This document shows, one piece after another, positions 36,663-46,897 of a stretch of DNA of 64,000 nt (its first letter is position 1; each line of letters opens with the position of its first letter). The notes below the pieces were generated by a model, which saw only the letters and a list, made by a program, of their open reading frames with translations, had not been told where the DNA came from and ran no database searches. The stretch comes from Drosophila pseudoobscura (Eukaryota > Arthropoda > Insecta > Diptera > Drosophilidae). Where the stretch lies: assembly GCF_009870125.1 (NCBI RefSeq), contig NC_046681.1, positions 22,643,001-22,707,000 on the forward strand, in the 5' to 3' direction. The position numbers and the translations under genes were made by a program.

Positions 36663-37577
36663 ATGGAAAATAATCCATTTGAAATGGAGTGGGTAAGGTA
36701 CGTGAAACAGTAAATGCATACTTTGACGTACATATACGTGTAATTACACAGCCAAGTCTGTCCGTGCGTCTTATTGTTCGTTCGATGTATTCTGGCAATC
36801 AGAACTAGAATTCCTGGCATTGAAATATTATTTTTTTTATTTCAGACCAATTGTAAAGTGTTTGGTAAAAGGCTGCTCAAGCCATGAGCGCACATACTTT
36901 GTCCACAAAGGAAATCGACAACATTGGTTCGCGAATCTTAGAATAAGTGGGGCGCCTACGCGCGCCAAGGTATGCGTAAAGCACTTCCTAGATGAATGCT
37001 TTGTGAATGGAAAGCTTCGGATAGGAAGTCTTCCCACTGAAAACTTGGGTATGTGCTACTTGTAACTAAAAGAGCAAGTATTAATTGAATTTATTTTATT
37101 TTAGGCCATGAACCATTGCACAGACCTGTGTTTAGCAGATGGCAAAAGCGATATCGTCGCCGCATAAAGCCGGAGCTGAAAACAGAAAGTGATATTACAG
37201 TAAAACCGCCTTTGTCCGAAAGCTTGAATATTGAGAATAGTCTGCTGTCCGCTGAGAGCTTGGCGCGATTGGAACAAGCCGCAGATGCAGAATTTGAAAA
37301 ATATATCGTTGAAGACGAAATGTCCGATGGCGGGGAGCAAACCACACATTCCGAAAGTCATGACAATGATAGATTTATCATTGAAGACCAGTTGTCCGAT
37401 AGCATGGAAGAAGCCAGCCATTCTCAGTCCGAATCATCATTAATTTTGTTTTTGCAACAAAGAAACAATGAGCTGCAAGCAGAGGCTGAATGCCTACGCG
37501 TAGAGAATACCCAATTAAGAATGGAGAACATATCCTTGAAAAAAAGCTTTGAGATCCATAAATGTTTCTTCGAATGA
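36663..37577 (+). CDS. THAP-domain and coiled-coil protein, copy 2 (236 aa)
   Basis: Proposed exons are 36663-36697 (11 codons, MENNPFEMEWV, donor AAG|GTACGT), 36846-37048 (203 bp) and 37105-37577. The tiny first exon is my inference; it restores the frame and supplies an ATG. The THAP finger is seen as CLVKGC, HWFANLRI, CVKHF and LPTENLG. The tail carries two acidic repeats and the same heptad region as copy 1 (LRVENTQLRMENISLKK). It is a tandem paralogue of the gene at 35530-36329 with a longer tail. Its last exon from about 37129 on, with the 3' flank, has been copied to 40955 onward, where it forms the end of the chimeric Cap-D2 gene. No transposase region is present. Function is unknown; sequence-specific DNA binding is likely from the domain. 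Confidence 0.75.
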
Positions 37578-40500
37578 AAGAACTAGTGTTAAGAACATGA
37601 CCACCTCATAAAATGAACTATTTTACTGCGAATCGCTTCTTATCCTGGCCATCAGATCCCCAATGCCCCATATAAAGTTGTTTCAGTTCAACACAATTTT
37701 TGTATGATAATTATAGTGTGTATTATAGTATAATAAGTACATAATAAATCAATTTTTCCCATTTCAAAAAGACAACTGCCACTATATGCATCTATCTAAC
37801 GCTGCGGTATATTACATTGCATGTATCGAAAGTTGATAGTCACATCACTATAGAATCAGTGTGACCGTTTACGGCATTTTTGATACTTTTCGGTATTTTT
37901 AGCGTCCAAAAATGAGCCGACGGTATATTTACGGTATATTTTTTTAATCAGACGGTATATTTTAGTACTTTTCTGCGGCTCGGTGGTATATTTTATCAAT
38001 GGCTCGACGGTCACACTGTATAGAATAGCGACGCTTACATTTTGTTTCGCGGCAAAAAAATATTTGTTGATCATTTTCTGTGCAATGGAGGAGACGCATG
38101 ACTTTCAGTTCATATTGCCACTGAATTCCGAGGATCTGGTCAACTCCAGCGGCGACCACTACTACGTCAAGGAGTTGTACAGCAGCAAAGAAATACCCGA
38201 AAAACTGCTGGGTAAGCGGGTGGTAGTTGGCGCGTCCGACGCGTTCAAACCGAAGTACAGAGGCACCTTGGATTAACAATCCCGACATTTTGCAGAGTGC
38301 AAGCGCAAAGTGAGCCACGACAAGGATGCCTTCTACATTTTGGATACCTTCGACACGTACTACTCCGTCATCGAGTCGAACGCCACGGATGCGGCCTCCC
38401 TTCGGAACCTGATGCGTTCCTTCGACCTGCTGTACATGACTGTCGAGATGCTGGGCCAGAGCCTCACAGAGACTTTCGCAGACAAAGGGCCGCCCACGAA
38501 CCGCATCCGCCATTTGAATCTCACCAAGATGACACTCTACCTGCAGGTGAACGTCGTCAGGAAGATCGACAGTGTGGCCCAGCGTGCGAGGCGCGACCAG
38601 CAGATGAATTTGCAGAAGAAACGCGGCAAGCAGCCTGAGGCCCTCGATCAGTACCCCGACTGGGATGAAAAGCGCGGCAAATTTCTCGTTCAGCTCTTCA
38701 ATATCCTCCAGTTGCCGCTGGAGCGGCTCTGGGCCCCACCCATAGTTGAAGAGGACTTTATAACGTGAGCACGAAAACACCCATTACGATCCAATCAGAT
38801 CAGTTGTTCAGTTCCACCTATTTTTTGTCTTACAGGATGCTCTGTGACATTTGCTATCGCACTTTGGAGCTCACGCCGATGCGCCACGACAACCGACATG
38901 TGTTCGATACCCTGTTTCAGATTTTGGGCACATGCATTAAGCGCTTCAACCACGCCATGACCTTCCCGGTCCGCATACTGCAGATCCTGCGCGGCACTGA
39001 GCACGCCGCCGCAGCGGTGGCCAACGGCATACTGACGTTACACGAGGAGTACGGCATTTCGAAGGTCTTCGAAATTCTGCTCAAGAGCATTGTGGAGGCC
39101 CTTCAGCTGGATAGCGCGGACACGACGGTGTCTAAGCATTTCTCCACCTTCCTCTCTGAGTTCTCGAGCATCTCCCCAGAGCTCATCATTCCGCATCTGT
39201 CAAAGGTCAGCGATGAACTGCTCGACTGCCAGTCGCACATGCTACGCAACACCGTTCTGCAGATCTTAGCCGATGCCGTGATTAGTGACCTGACCGCCGA
39301 GGATCTCAGCGATGAAATGAAGGAGGTGCGCAACGAGTTCCTAGACCATCTGTACGACCACATCATGGACGGTTCCGCCCACGTGCGCACCAAGGCCCTG
39401 CACATTTTGGTGCACCTGAAGACCCAACATGCCATACCGCTCACCTATCTCACAAAGGTACTGGCCGCGGCTGTGGGTCGGCTAGAGGACAAGAGCTCGC
39501 TGGTGCGCAAGGCGGCCATGCAGTTGATCAAATCGACGCTCGAGAGCAATCCATTCTCGAGCAAGCTATCGCTGGAGGAGCTCCTCCACAAGCACCAGAA
39601 TGAAGTAGAAATCATGGAGAAGCTCAACGAAGTGCTGGAGGCGGAGCGCAAAGAGGAGGAACGGCTCAATGAGCAATGGAGCGAAAGGGCGATCGAGATC
39701 TTGCCTGAAATTAAAGAGCATTTAACCGAATGTAAAACTTCAATCATCTTTTCTTTCGCTTTCTTTCGAATATTATTCTTTCATTGGCATTGCAGTTCCC
39801 AATTTGGACTTCGACAAGGAGGAGAGCGACACAGAACTGCTGGAGAAGATATTGCCGCTCATGCGTGACAAGGAGTACAAGAAGGCCGTGGTTCTGGTAC
39901 GCAAAATAGACTTCCTGGCAGGAAATCAAGAAATTGTGTTAGTCTCACCACCAGCTTCCTTTTATTTTTCTTTATTTGAGCTCTAATTAATCCTTTCGTT
40001 TTAGTTCCATGCTGGAGTTCGAGGAGAAGGTCTTCTATGTTATGGAACTGCTTAAGACTTACCATCTGCTGGCCGCAGGCCTCAAGCAAAGCGTAGGTTC
40101 CATTTCAGCGCAGAGATCGAATCATTTTGCTAAGCTTTCGCTATTTTAGAGCGAGGAGATGCTGCGACAGATCAAGACGGTGCAGTTCCTCAAGGACAGC
40201 ATCGATTACACCACCATTGTGACGGGTGCCTATCCCAAGCTGCAGGACCTGCTCATGTCCAAGACAAACACAGATGTCCTGGAGGCAGTGGACCTTTTCA
40301 CCACCGGCTACATGTTCGGCATCGCCGGCACAGATGCCGGTATGCGGAAGATGCTGATGCTGGTGTGGTCGTCGGACAAGGAGAAGCGCGATGCCGTCTC
40401 CGAGGCCTATCGCCGGGTACTATTTACTACAGAGCTGCAGGCACGTGCTCATGCCATAAGGGTCGTGCAAAATCTCTCGAAATTTCTCGAGGAAATCGAT

Positions 40501-40954
40501 TATGGACACTACTTGTCGCTAGAGACGCTGGTGGCCGACTGGGTGAACGTCGGGCAGATAGATGCCCTTGTCATTCAGGTACTGTTCGAGCGCTTCACCC
40601 TGAAGCTGGAGGGCACCACAAACAACGAGGCACGACTCGCCCTCGAGCTGCTGATCATGGCATCGAAGGCTAAGAACAGCATTGTCACCGCCAACACGGC
40701 GATCATCGAAGACATTGCCGTAGGGCAGCGCGCACGTAGCGAACCGCGCCTCTTCGCTGGCTGCCTGCGTCTACTGGTCAATAGCATCGATGCCAACAAC
40801 AACGCCAAGTACTATAAGCGCCACAACACCGACGCCAAGTTCGTGGTGGAGGTGATACGCTTCTTTTTGGACTGCTTCTTCCACGAGAAGCTCAAGGACT
40901 TTGATGGCATGGCCACAAGCGTGTTGGAGTACATCTACCGCATGTGGCAGTCCC
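37129..40954. repeat. tandem segmental duplication, unit 1
   Basis: This unit begins in the last exon of the second THAP gene and ends in the last exon of Cap-D2. The same sequence follows directly as 40955-44767. The offset is 3826 bp in the THAP part and 3813 bp in the Cap-D2 part, the difference being small deletions in the intervening promoter region. Coding parts differ by about two silent changes in 2.5 kb, so the event is recent. The junction shows only a few bases of shared sequence (TCCCTG versus ACCTG). Confidence 0.9.
37857..38018 (+). promoter_or_regulatory. motif 1/motif 6 promoter of the Cap-D2-THAP chimera
   Basis: GGTCACACTG (38009-38018) is the Drosophila core-promoter motif 1 (M1BP site). 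A reversed copy, CAGTGTGACC, lies at 37857-37866. Between them are about six copies of GGTAT(A/T)TTT, which is motif 6. Such TATA-less promoters are typical of housekeeping genes. The same block precedes the intact Cap-D2 at 41680-41831. Confidence 0.7.
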
Positions 40955-41403
40955 TGTTTAGCAGATGGCAAAAGCGATATCGTCGCCGCATAAAGCCGGA
41001 GCTGAAAACAGAAAGTGATATTACAGTAAAACCGCCTTTGTCCGAAAGCTTGAATATTGAGAATAGTCTGCTGTCCGCTGAGAGCTTGGCGCGATTGGAA
41101 CAAGCCGCAGATGCAGAATTTGAAAAATATATCGTTGAAGACGAAATGTCCGATGGCGGGGAGCAAACCACACATTCCGAAAGTCATGACAATGATAGAT
41201 TTATCATTGAAGACCAGTTGTCCGATAGCATGGAAGAAGCCAGCCATTCTCAGTCCGAATCATCATTAATTTTGTTTTTGCAACAAAGAAACAATGAGCT
41301 GCAAGCAGAGGCTGAATGCCTACGCGTAGAGAATACCCAATTAAGAATGGAGAACATATCCTTGAAAAAAAGCTTTGAGATCCATAAATGTTTCTTCGAA
41401 TGA
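38085..41403 (+). CDS. chimeric gene: Cap-D2 N-terminal two thirds fused to THAP-protein tail
   Basis: Exons are 38085-38211, 38296-38764, 38836-39731, 39796-39937, 40005-40092 and 40150-41403, giving 991 aa without a stop. Residues 1 to about 839 equal condensin subunit Cap-D2: the N-terminal domain and much of the HEAT-repeat array. At 40947-40955 the frame passes directly into the last exon of the second THAP gene and adds about 150 residues: the acidic region and the coiled coil, without the zinc finger. The conserved Cnd1 region and basic tail of Cap-D2 (residues ~1028-1392) are absent. Promoter, splice sites and 3' flank all come with the duplication, so expression is plausible. The product could compete with Cap-D2 or be inert. 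A misassembly is the main alternative, but base differences between copies argue against a simple collapse error. Confidence 0.85.
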
Positions 41404-44400
41404 AAGAACTAGTGTTAAGAACATGACCACCTCATAAAATGAACTATTTTACTGCGAATCGCTTCTTATCCTGGCCATCAGATCCCCAATGCCCCATATA
41501 AAGTTGTTTCAGTTCAACACAATTTTTGTATGGTAATTATAGTGTGTATTATAGTATAATAAGTACATAATAAATCAATTTTTCCCATTTCAAAAAGACA
41601 ACTGCCACTATATGCATCTAACGCTGCGGTATATTACATTGCATGTATCGAAAGTTTATAGTCACATCACTATAGAATCAGTGTGACCGTTTACGGCATT
41701 TTCGGTATTTTTAGCGCCCAAAAATGAGCCGACGGTATATTTACGGTATATTTTTTTAATGAGACGGTATGTATTAGTATTTTTTCTTCGGCTCGGTGGT
41801 ATATTTTATCAATGGCTCGACGGTCACACTGTATAGAATAGCGACGCTTACATTTTGTTTCGCGGCAAAAAAATATTTGTTGATCATTTTCTGTGCAATG
41901 GAGGAGACGCATGACTTTCAGTTCATATTGCCACTGAATTCCGAGGATCTGGTCAACTCCAGCGGCGACCACTACTACGTCAAGGAGTTGTACAGCAGCA
42001 AAGAAATACCCGAAAAACTGCTGGGTAAGCGGGTGGTAGTTGGCGCGTCCGACGCGTTCAAACCGAAGTACAGAGGCACCTTGGATTAACACTCCCGACA
42101 TTTTGCAGAGTGCAAGCGCAAAGTGAGCCACGACAAGGATGCTTTCTACATTTTGGATACCTTCGACACGTACTACTCCGTCATCGAGTCGAACGCCACG
42201 GATGCGGCCTCCCTTCGGAACCTGATGCGTTCCTTCGACCTGCTGTACATGACTGTCGAGATGCTGGGCCAGAGCCTCACAGAGACTTTCGCAGACAAAG
42301 GGCCGCCCACGAACCGCATCCGCCATTTGAATCTCACCAAGATGACACTCTACCTGCAGGTGAACGTCGTCAGGAAGATCGACAGTGTGGCCCAGCGTGC
42401 GAGGCGCGACCAGCAGATGAATTTGCAGAAGAAACGCGGCAAGCAGCCTGAGGCCCTCGATCAGTACCCCGACTGGGATGAAAAGCGCGGCAAATTTCTC
42501 GTTCAGCTCTTCAATATCCTCCAGTTGCCGCTGGAGCGGCTCTGGGCCCCACCCATAGTTGAAGAGGACTTTATAACGTGAGCACGAAAACACCCATTAC
42601 GATCCAATCAGATCAGTTGTTCAGTTCCACCTATTTTTTGTCTTACAGGATGCTCTGTGACATTTGCTATCGCACTTTGGAGCTCACGCCGATGCGCCAC
42701 GACAACCGACATGTGTTCGATACCCTGTTTCAGATTTTGGGCACATGCATTAAGCGCTTCAACCACGCCATGACCTTCCCGGTCCGCATACTGCAGATCC
42801 TGCGCGGCACTGAGCACGCCGCCGCAGCGGTGGCCAACGGCATACTGACGTTACACGAGGAGTACGGCATTTCGAAGGTCTTCGAAATTCTGCTCAAGAG
42901 CATTGTGGAGGCCCTTCAGCTGGATAGCGCGGACACGACGGTGTCTAAGCATTTCTCCACCTTCCTCTCTGAGTTCTCGAGCATCTCCCCAGAGCTCATC
43001 ATTCCGCATCTGTCAAAGGTCAGCGATGAACTGCTCGACTGCCAGTCGCACATGCTACGCAACACAGTTCTGCAGATCTTAGCCGATGCCGTGATTAGTG
43101 ACCTGACCGCCGAGGATCTCAGCGATGAAATGAAGGAGGTGCGCAACGAGTTCCTAGACCATCTGTACGACCACATCATGGACGGTTCCGCCCACGTGCG
43201 CACCAAGGCCCTGCACATTTTGGTGCACCTGAAGACCCAACATGCCATACCGCTCACCTATCTCACAAAGGTACTGGCCGCGGCTGTGGGTCGGCTAGAG
43301 GACAAGAGCTCGCTGGTGCGCAAGGCGGCCATGCAGTTGATCAAATCGACGCTCGAGAGCAATCCATTCTCGAGCAAGCTATCGCTGGAGGAGCTCCTCC
43401 ACAAGCACCAGAATGAAGTAGAAATCATGGAGAAGCTCAACGAAGTGCTGGAGGCGGAGCGCAAAGAGGAGGAACGGCTCAATGAGCAATGGAGCGAAAG
43501 GGCGATCGAGATCTTGCCTGAAATTAAAGAGCATTTAACCGAATGTAAAACTTCAATCATCTTTTCTTTCGCTTTCTTTCGAATATTATCCTTTCATTGG
43601 CATTGCAGTTCCCAATTTGGACTTCGACAAGGAGGAGAGCGACACAGAACTGCTGGAGAAGATATTGCCGCTCATGCGTGACAAGGAGTACAAGAAGGCC
43701 GTGGTTCTGGTACGCAAAATAGACTTCCTGGCAGGAAATCAAGAAATTGTGTTAGTCTCACCACCAGCTTCCTTTTATTTTTCTTTATTTGAGCTCTAAT
43801 TAATCCTTTCGTTTTAGTTCCATGCTGGAGTTCGAGGAGAAGGTCTTCTATGTTATGGAACTGCTTAAGACTTACCATCTGCTGGCCGCAGGCCTCAAGC
43901 AAAGCGTAGGTTCCATTTCAGCGCAGAGATCGAATCATTTTGCTAAGCTTTCGCTATTTTAGAGCGAGGAGATGCTGCGACAGATCAAGACGGTGCAGTT
44001 CCTCAAGGACAGCATCGATTACACCACCATTGTGACGGGTGCCTATCCCAAGCTGCAGGACCTGCTCATGTCCAAGACAAACACAGATGTCCTGGAGGCA
44101 GTGGACCTTTTCACCACCGGCTACATGTTCGGCATCGCCGGCACAGATGCCGGTATGCGGAAGATGCTGATGCTGGTGTGGTCGTCGGACAAGGAGAAGC
44201 GCGATGCCGTCTCCGAGGCCTATCGCCGGGTACTATTTACTACAGAGCTGCAGGCACGTGCTCATGCCATAAGGGTCGTGCAAAATCTCTCGAAATTTCT
44301 CGAGGAAATCGATTATGGACACTACTTGTCGCTAGAGACGCTGGTGGCCGACTGGGTGAACGTCGGGCAGATAGATGCCCTTGTCATTCAGGTACTGTTC

Positions 44401-44767
44401 GAGCGCTTCACCCTGAAGCTGGAGGGCACCACAAACAACGAGGCACGACTCGCCCTCGAGCTGCTGATCATGGCATCGAAGGCTAAGAACAGCATTGTCA
44501 CCGCCAACACGGCGATCATCGAAGACATTGCCGTAGGGCAGCGCGCACGTAGCGAACCGCGCCTCTTCGCTGGCTGCCTGCGTCTACTGGTCAATAGCAT
44601 CGATGCCAACAACAACGCCAAGTACTATAAGCGCCACAACACCGACGCCAAGTTCGTGGTGGAGGTGATACGCTTCTTTTTGGACTGCTTCTTCCACGAG
44701 AAGCTCAAGGACTTTGATGGCATGGCCACAAGCGTGTTGGAGTACATCTACCGCATGTGCCAGTCCC
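40955..44767. repeat. tandem segmental duplication, unit 2
   Basis: The second unit of the tandem duplication supplies the end of the chimera and its 3' flank, then the promoter and the first five and a half exons of the intact Cap-D2. Relative to unit 1 it lacks 4 bp near 41618 and 9 bp near 41700, and has several substitutions in the promoter region. Confidence 0.9.
41822..41831 (+). promoter_or_regulatory. motif 1 element of the intact Cap-D2 promoter
   Basis: GGTCACACTG lies 67 bases upstream of the Cap-D2 ATG, preceded by several GGTATATTT (motif 6) copies from about 41703. A reversed motif 1 lies about 150 bases upstream, as in unit 1. Confidence 0.7.
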
Positions 44768-46419
44768 CCGATGTGCTGGTCCAGGACCTGCTCAAGGAGC
44801 TCCAAAAGAGATTCTACCATAACTGGCAGGGCGCCACCGCCGCGCCAGTGAATGCCGACAAGGAAAACGAACTGGCATTGGAGTCGCAGCCGACAGAGAT
44901 TGCGTACACACAGCCGCTGTCCATTCCACAGACACAGACACAGGGCACCCAGAGCCCAGGGGGACCACCGCCTGGAAGTTGTATGCCCGTGTTTCTGGTG
45001 TCGCGATTTATGTTCTGCATCGGTTACATGACCATCAAAGAGATGATATTCCTGGACATGGATGTCTACAATAACATGAAGTACCGCGAGGAGCTCACAG
45101 CCCAGCAGGAGAGGGATACACGTACGCAAGAAGCTGGCAGGAAGGCCGCCCAGCAGCAGCTGTTGCGACGCACCATGAACGTTTCGGCGATGGAGGTGCG
45201 TAAGCGTTTGTCCAACTCGGCCGCAGAGCCGCAACAGGAGCCGGACGAAGATTTGGTGGGGGCCACAGCAGAGGATAGCATTGCCGATGAGATCCTTGCC
45301 ATATGCGAGGACATGCTGATTTACGATCCGAACGGCTTGCTCCACTGGCTGACGCCCGTCATCATTGATATCTGCAAGAAGCCGGGCGAGTACCGGCATC
45401 CGAAGCTTCAGCAGGCAGCGACCCTCACATTGGCCCGCCTGATGACAGTCTCATCGCGGTTCTGTGAGTCAAACATGTCCTTCCTGATGAACATCCTCGG
45501 TTTGACTACAAACATCAAGATCAAGTGCAACACGGTGGTGGGCCTGTCCGATCTCACCTTCCGCTTCCCGAACATCATTGAGCCGTGGACGGGGCACTTT
45601 TACGCACAGCTGCACGAGACTGATACGGAGCTGCGGCTGACGGCTGTCAAGATGCTGTCGCATCTCCTTCTGAACGAGATGATACGCGTGAAGAGCCAGA
45701 TCTCGGACATGGCACTATGCATTATCGACGAAAACGAGGAGATACAGAGCATCACCAAGGAGTTCTTCAAGGAGATAGCCAATAAGTCAAACATCCTGTA
45801 CAACGTGCTCCCCGACATCATTTCGCGTCTGGGCGACACCAACCTGCGTCTCGAGGAGCACAAGTACCACATCATCATGTCCTACATTTTGGGTCTCATC
45901 CAGAAGGACCGCCAGATCGAGTCGCTGGTGGAGAAACTCTGCCTGCGCTTCCCCATGGCCCATGTTGAGCGGCAGTGGCGCGACATAGCCTACTGCCTCA
46001 GCCTCCTGACCTACAACGAGCGTTCGATCAATAAGTTGATGGACAACATGCAGAACTACCGCGACAAGGTGCAGAACGACGATGTCTACGCGTCCTTCCG
46101 CCTGATCATCAGCAACACCAATAAGCTGGCCAAGCCCGAGCTGAAGGCCGCCGTCACAGAGTTCGAGACGCGCCTCGCCGAGTGCCTGGCGGTCAAAGAT
46201 CCCACCGCCGATGGAGCCGACAGCAGTCAGAACCAGGCTGACGAGACACGAACGGCCAACAGAACCAAGGCCGCCGGCAACCGAACAAAGAAGGGGGGTC
46301 GCAAGCCTGCCCCTGCTGCACCTGCTGGCAGGACCACCAGCCGTCGTGGTGGTCGCGGTCGACGCGCAGCCCGCGTTGAGAGCTCCTCCGATGATGCCTC
46401 CGAGAGTGATAGCGACTGA
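41898..46419 (+). CDS. Cap-D2: condensin complex subunit 1, Cap-D2 (intact copy)
   Basis: Six exons make 1392 aa: 41898-42024, 42109-42577, 42649-43544, 43609-43750, 43818-43905 and 43963-46419. The protein is the HEAT-repeat subunit of condensin I, which binds the kleisin Barren and chromatin and compacts mitotic chromosomes in the nucleus. The N-terminal domain begins FQFILPLNSEDL. HEAT-type helices fill the middle. The conserved Cnd1 region spans about residues 1028-1200 (DPNGLLHWLTPVIIDICKKP onward, with RHPKLQQAATLTLARLM). The C-terminus is basic and Gly/Arg-rich, ending in an acidic Ser/Asp tail. Length matches the family. I remember D. melanogaster Cap-D2 on 3R, away from ScpX, so the gene may have moved here. 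The upstream chimera shares residues 1-839. Confidence 0.95.
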
Positions 46420-46897
46420 ATAATGGATTACACACTTTTTTATCCACAAACTACATTTCCCAATATAATTCTAATTTTTATACACTTATAGTCTCTCCAT
46501 AGATCTTTTTAATAAGCAAACACGACTCTTATTAATTGTATACCGAAAAAAGTAAAAACTATGTTTAAGTAATACATAAATATATATTCAATATAATGGT
46601 TTTCAATCGCCATTTGTATAAAAGCCATCATATCGTGGTGGAGAGGAAAGCCTCATTTCAAAAACCAACCGCCGCTCTATATACCTTGAGGAATATTTCG
46701 TATATTTCGGTATACGTTTAAAATGAGACGGTATATTTTAGTATTTTTCTGCGGCTCGGTGGTATATTTTATCAAAGGTCACACCGCTGTTTATTTACGT
46801 TAAGCAACTAAAATTTTAGTCATTCGGCTTAAAGCGCTAGTAGCGATCTTACCTGATTTGCTAATTTCCACTCAGCACTTGTACCTGCATCTCCAAG
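46420..46897 (+). promoter_or_regulatory. Cap-D2 3' flank and ScpX motif 6/motif 1 promoter
   Basis: A run of motif 6-like sequences (TTTCGGTATA, GACGGTATATTTTAGTATTTTT, GGTGGTATATTTTATC; about 46700-46770) ends in GGTCACACCG (46777-46786), a motif 1 match. The stretch 46731-46776 closely matches 37951-37998 in the Cap-D2 promoter, including TCTGCGGCTCGGTGG. No TATA box is present. Confidence 0.65.

Noticed and set aside
35530-37577. P-element or P-derived transposase, because of the THAP domains
   Set aside because: No transposase catalytic region follows either finger; the proteins end in a coiled coil after about 210-236 residues.
37978-38780. Long minus-strand open frames over the Cap-D2 copies
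   Set aside because: They are antisense shadows of Cap-D2 codons and promoter, identical in both duplication units for that reason.
38085-41403. Chimera as a simple collapsed-assembly error
   Set aside because: Not fully excluded, but the two units differ by several substitutions and two small deletions, so they are distinct sequences rather than the same one placed twice.
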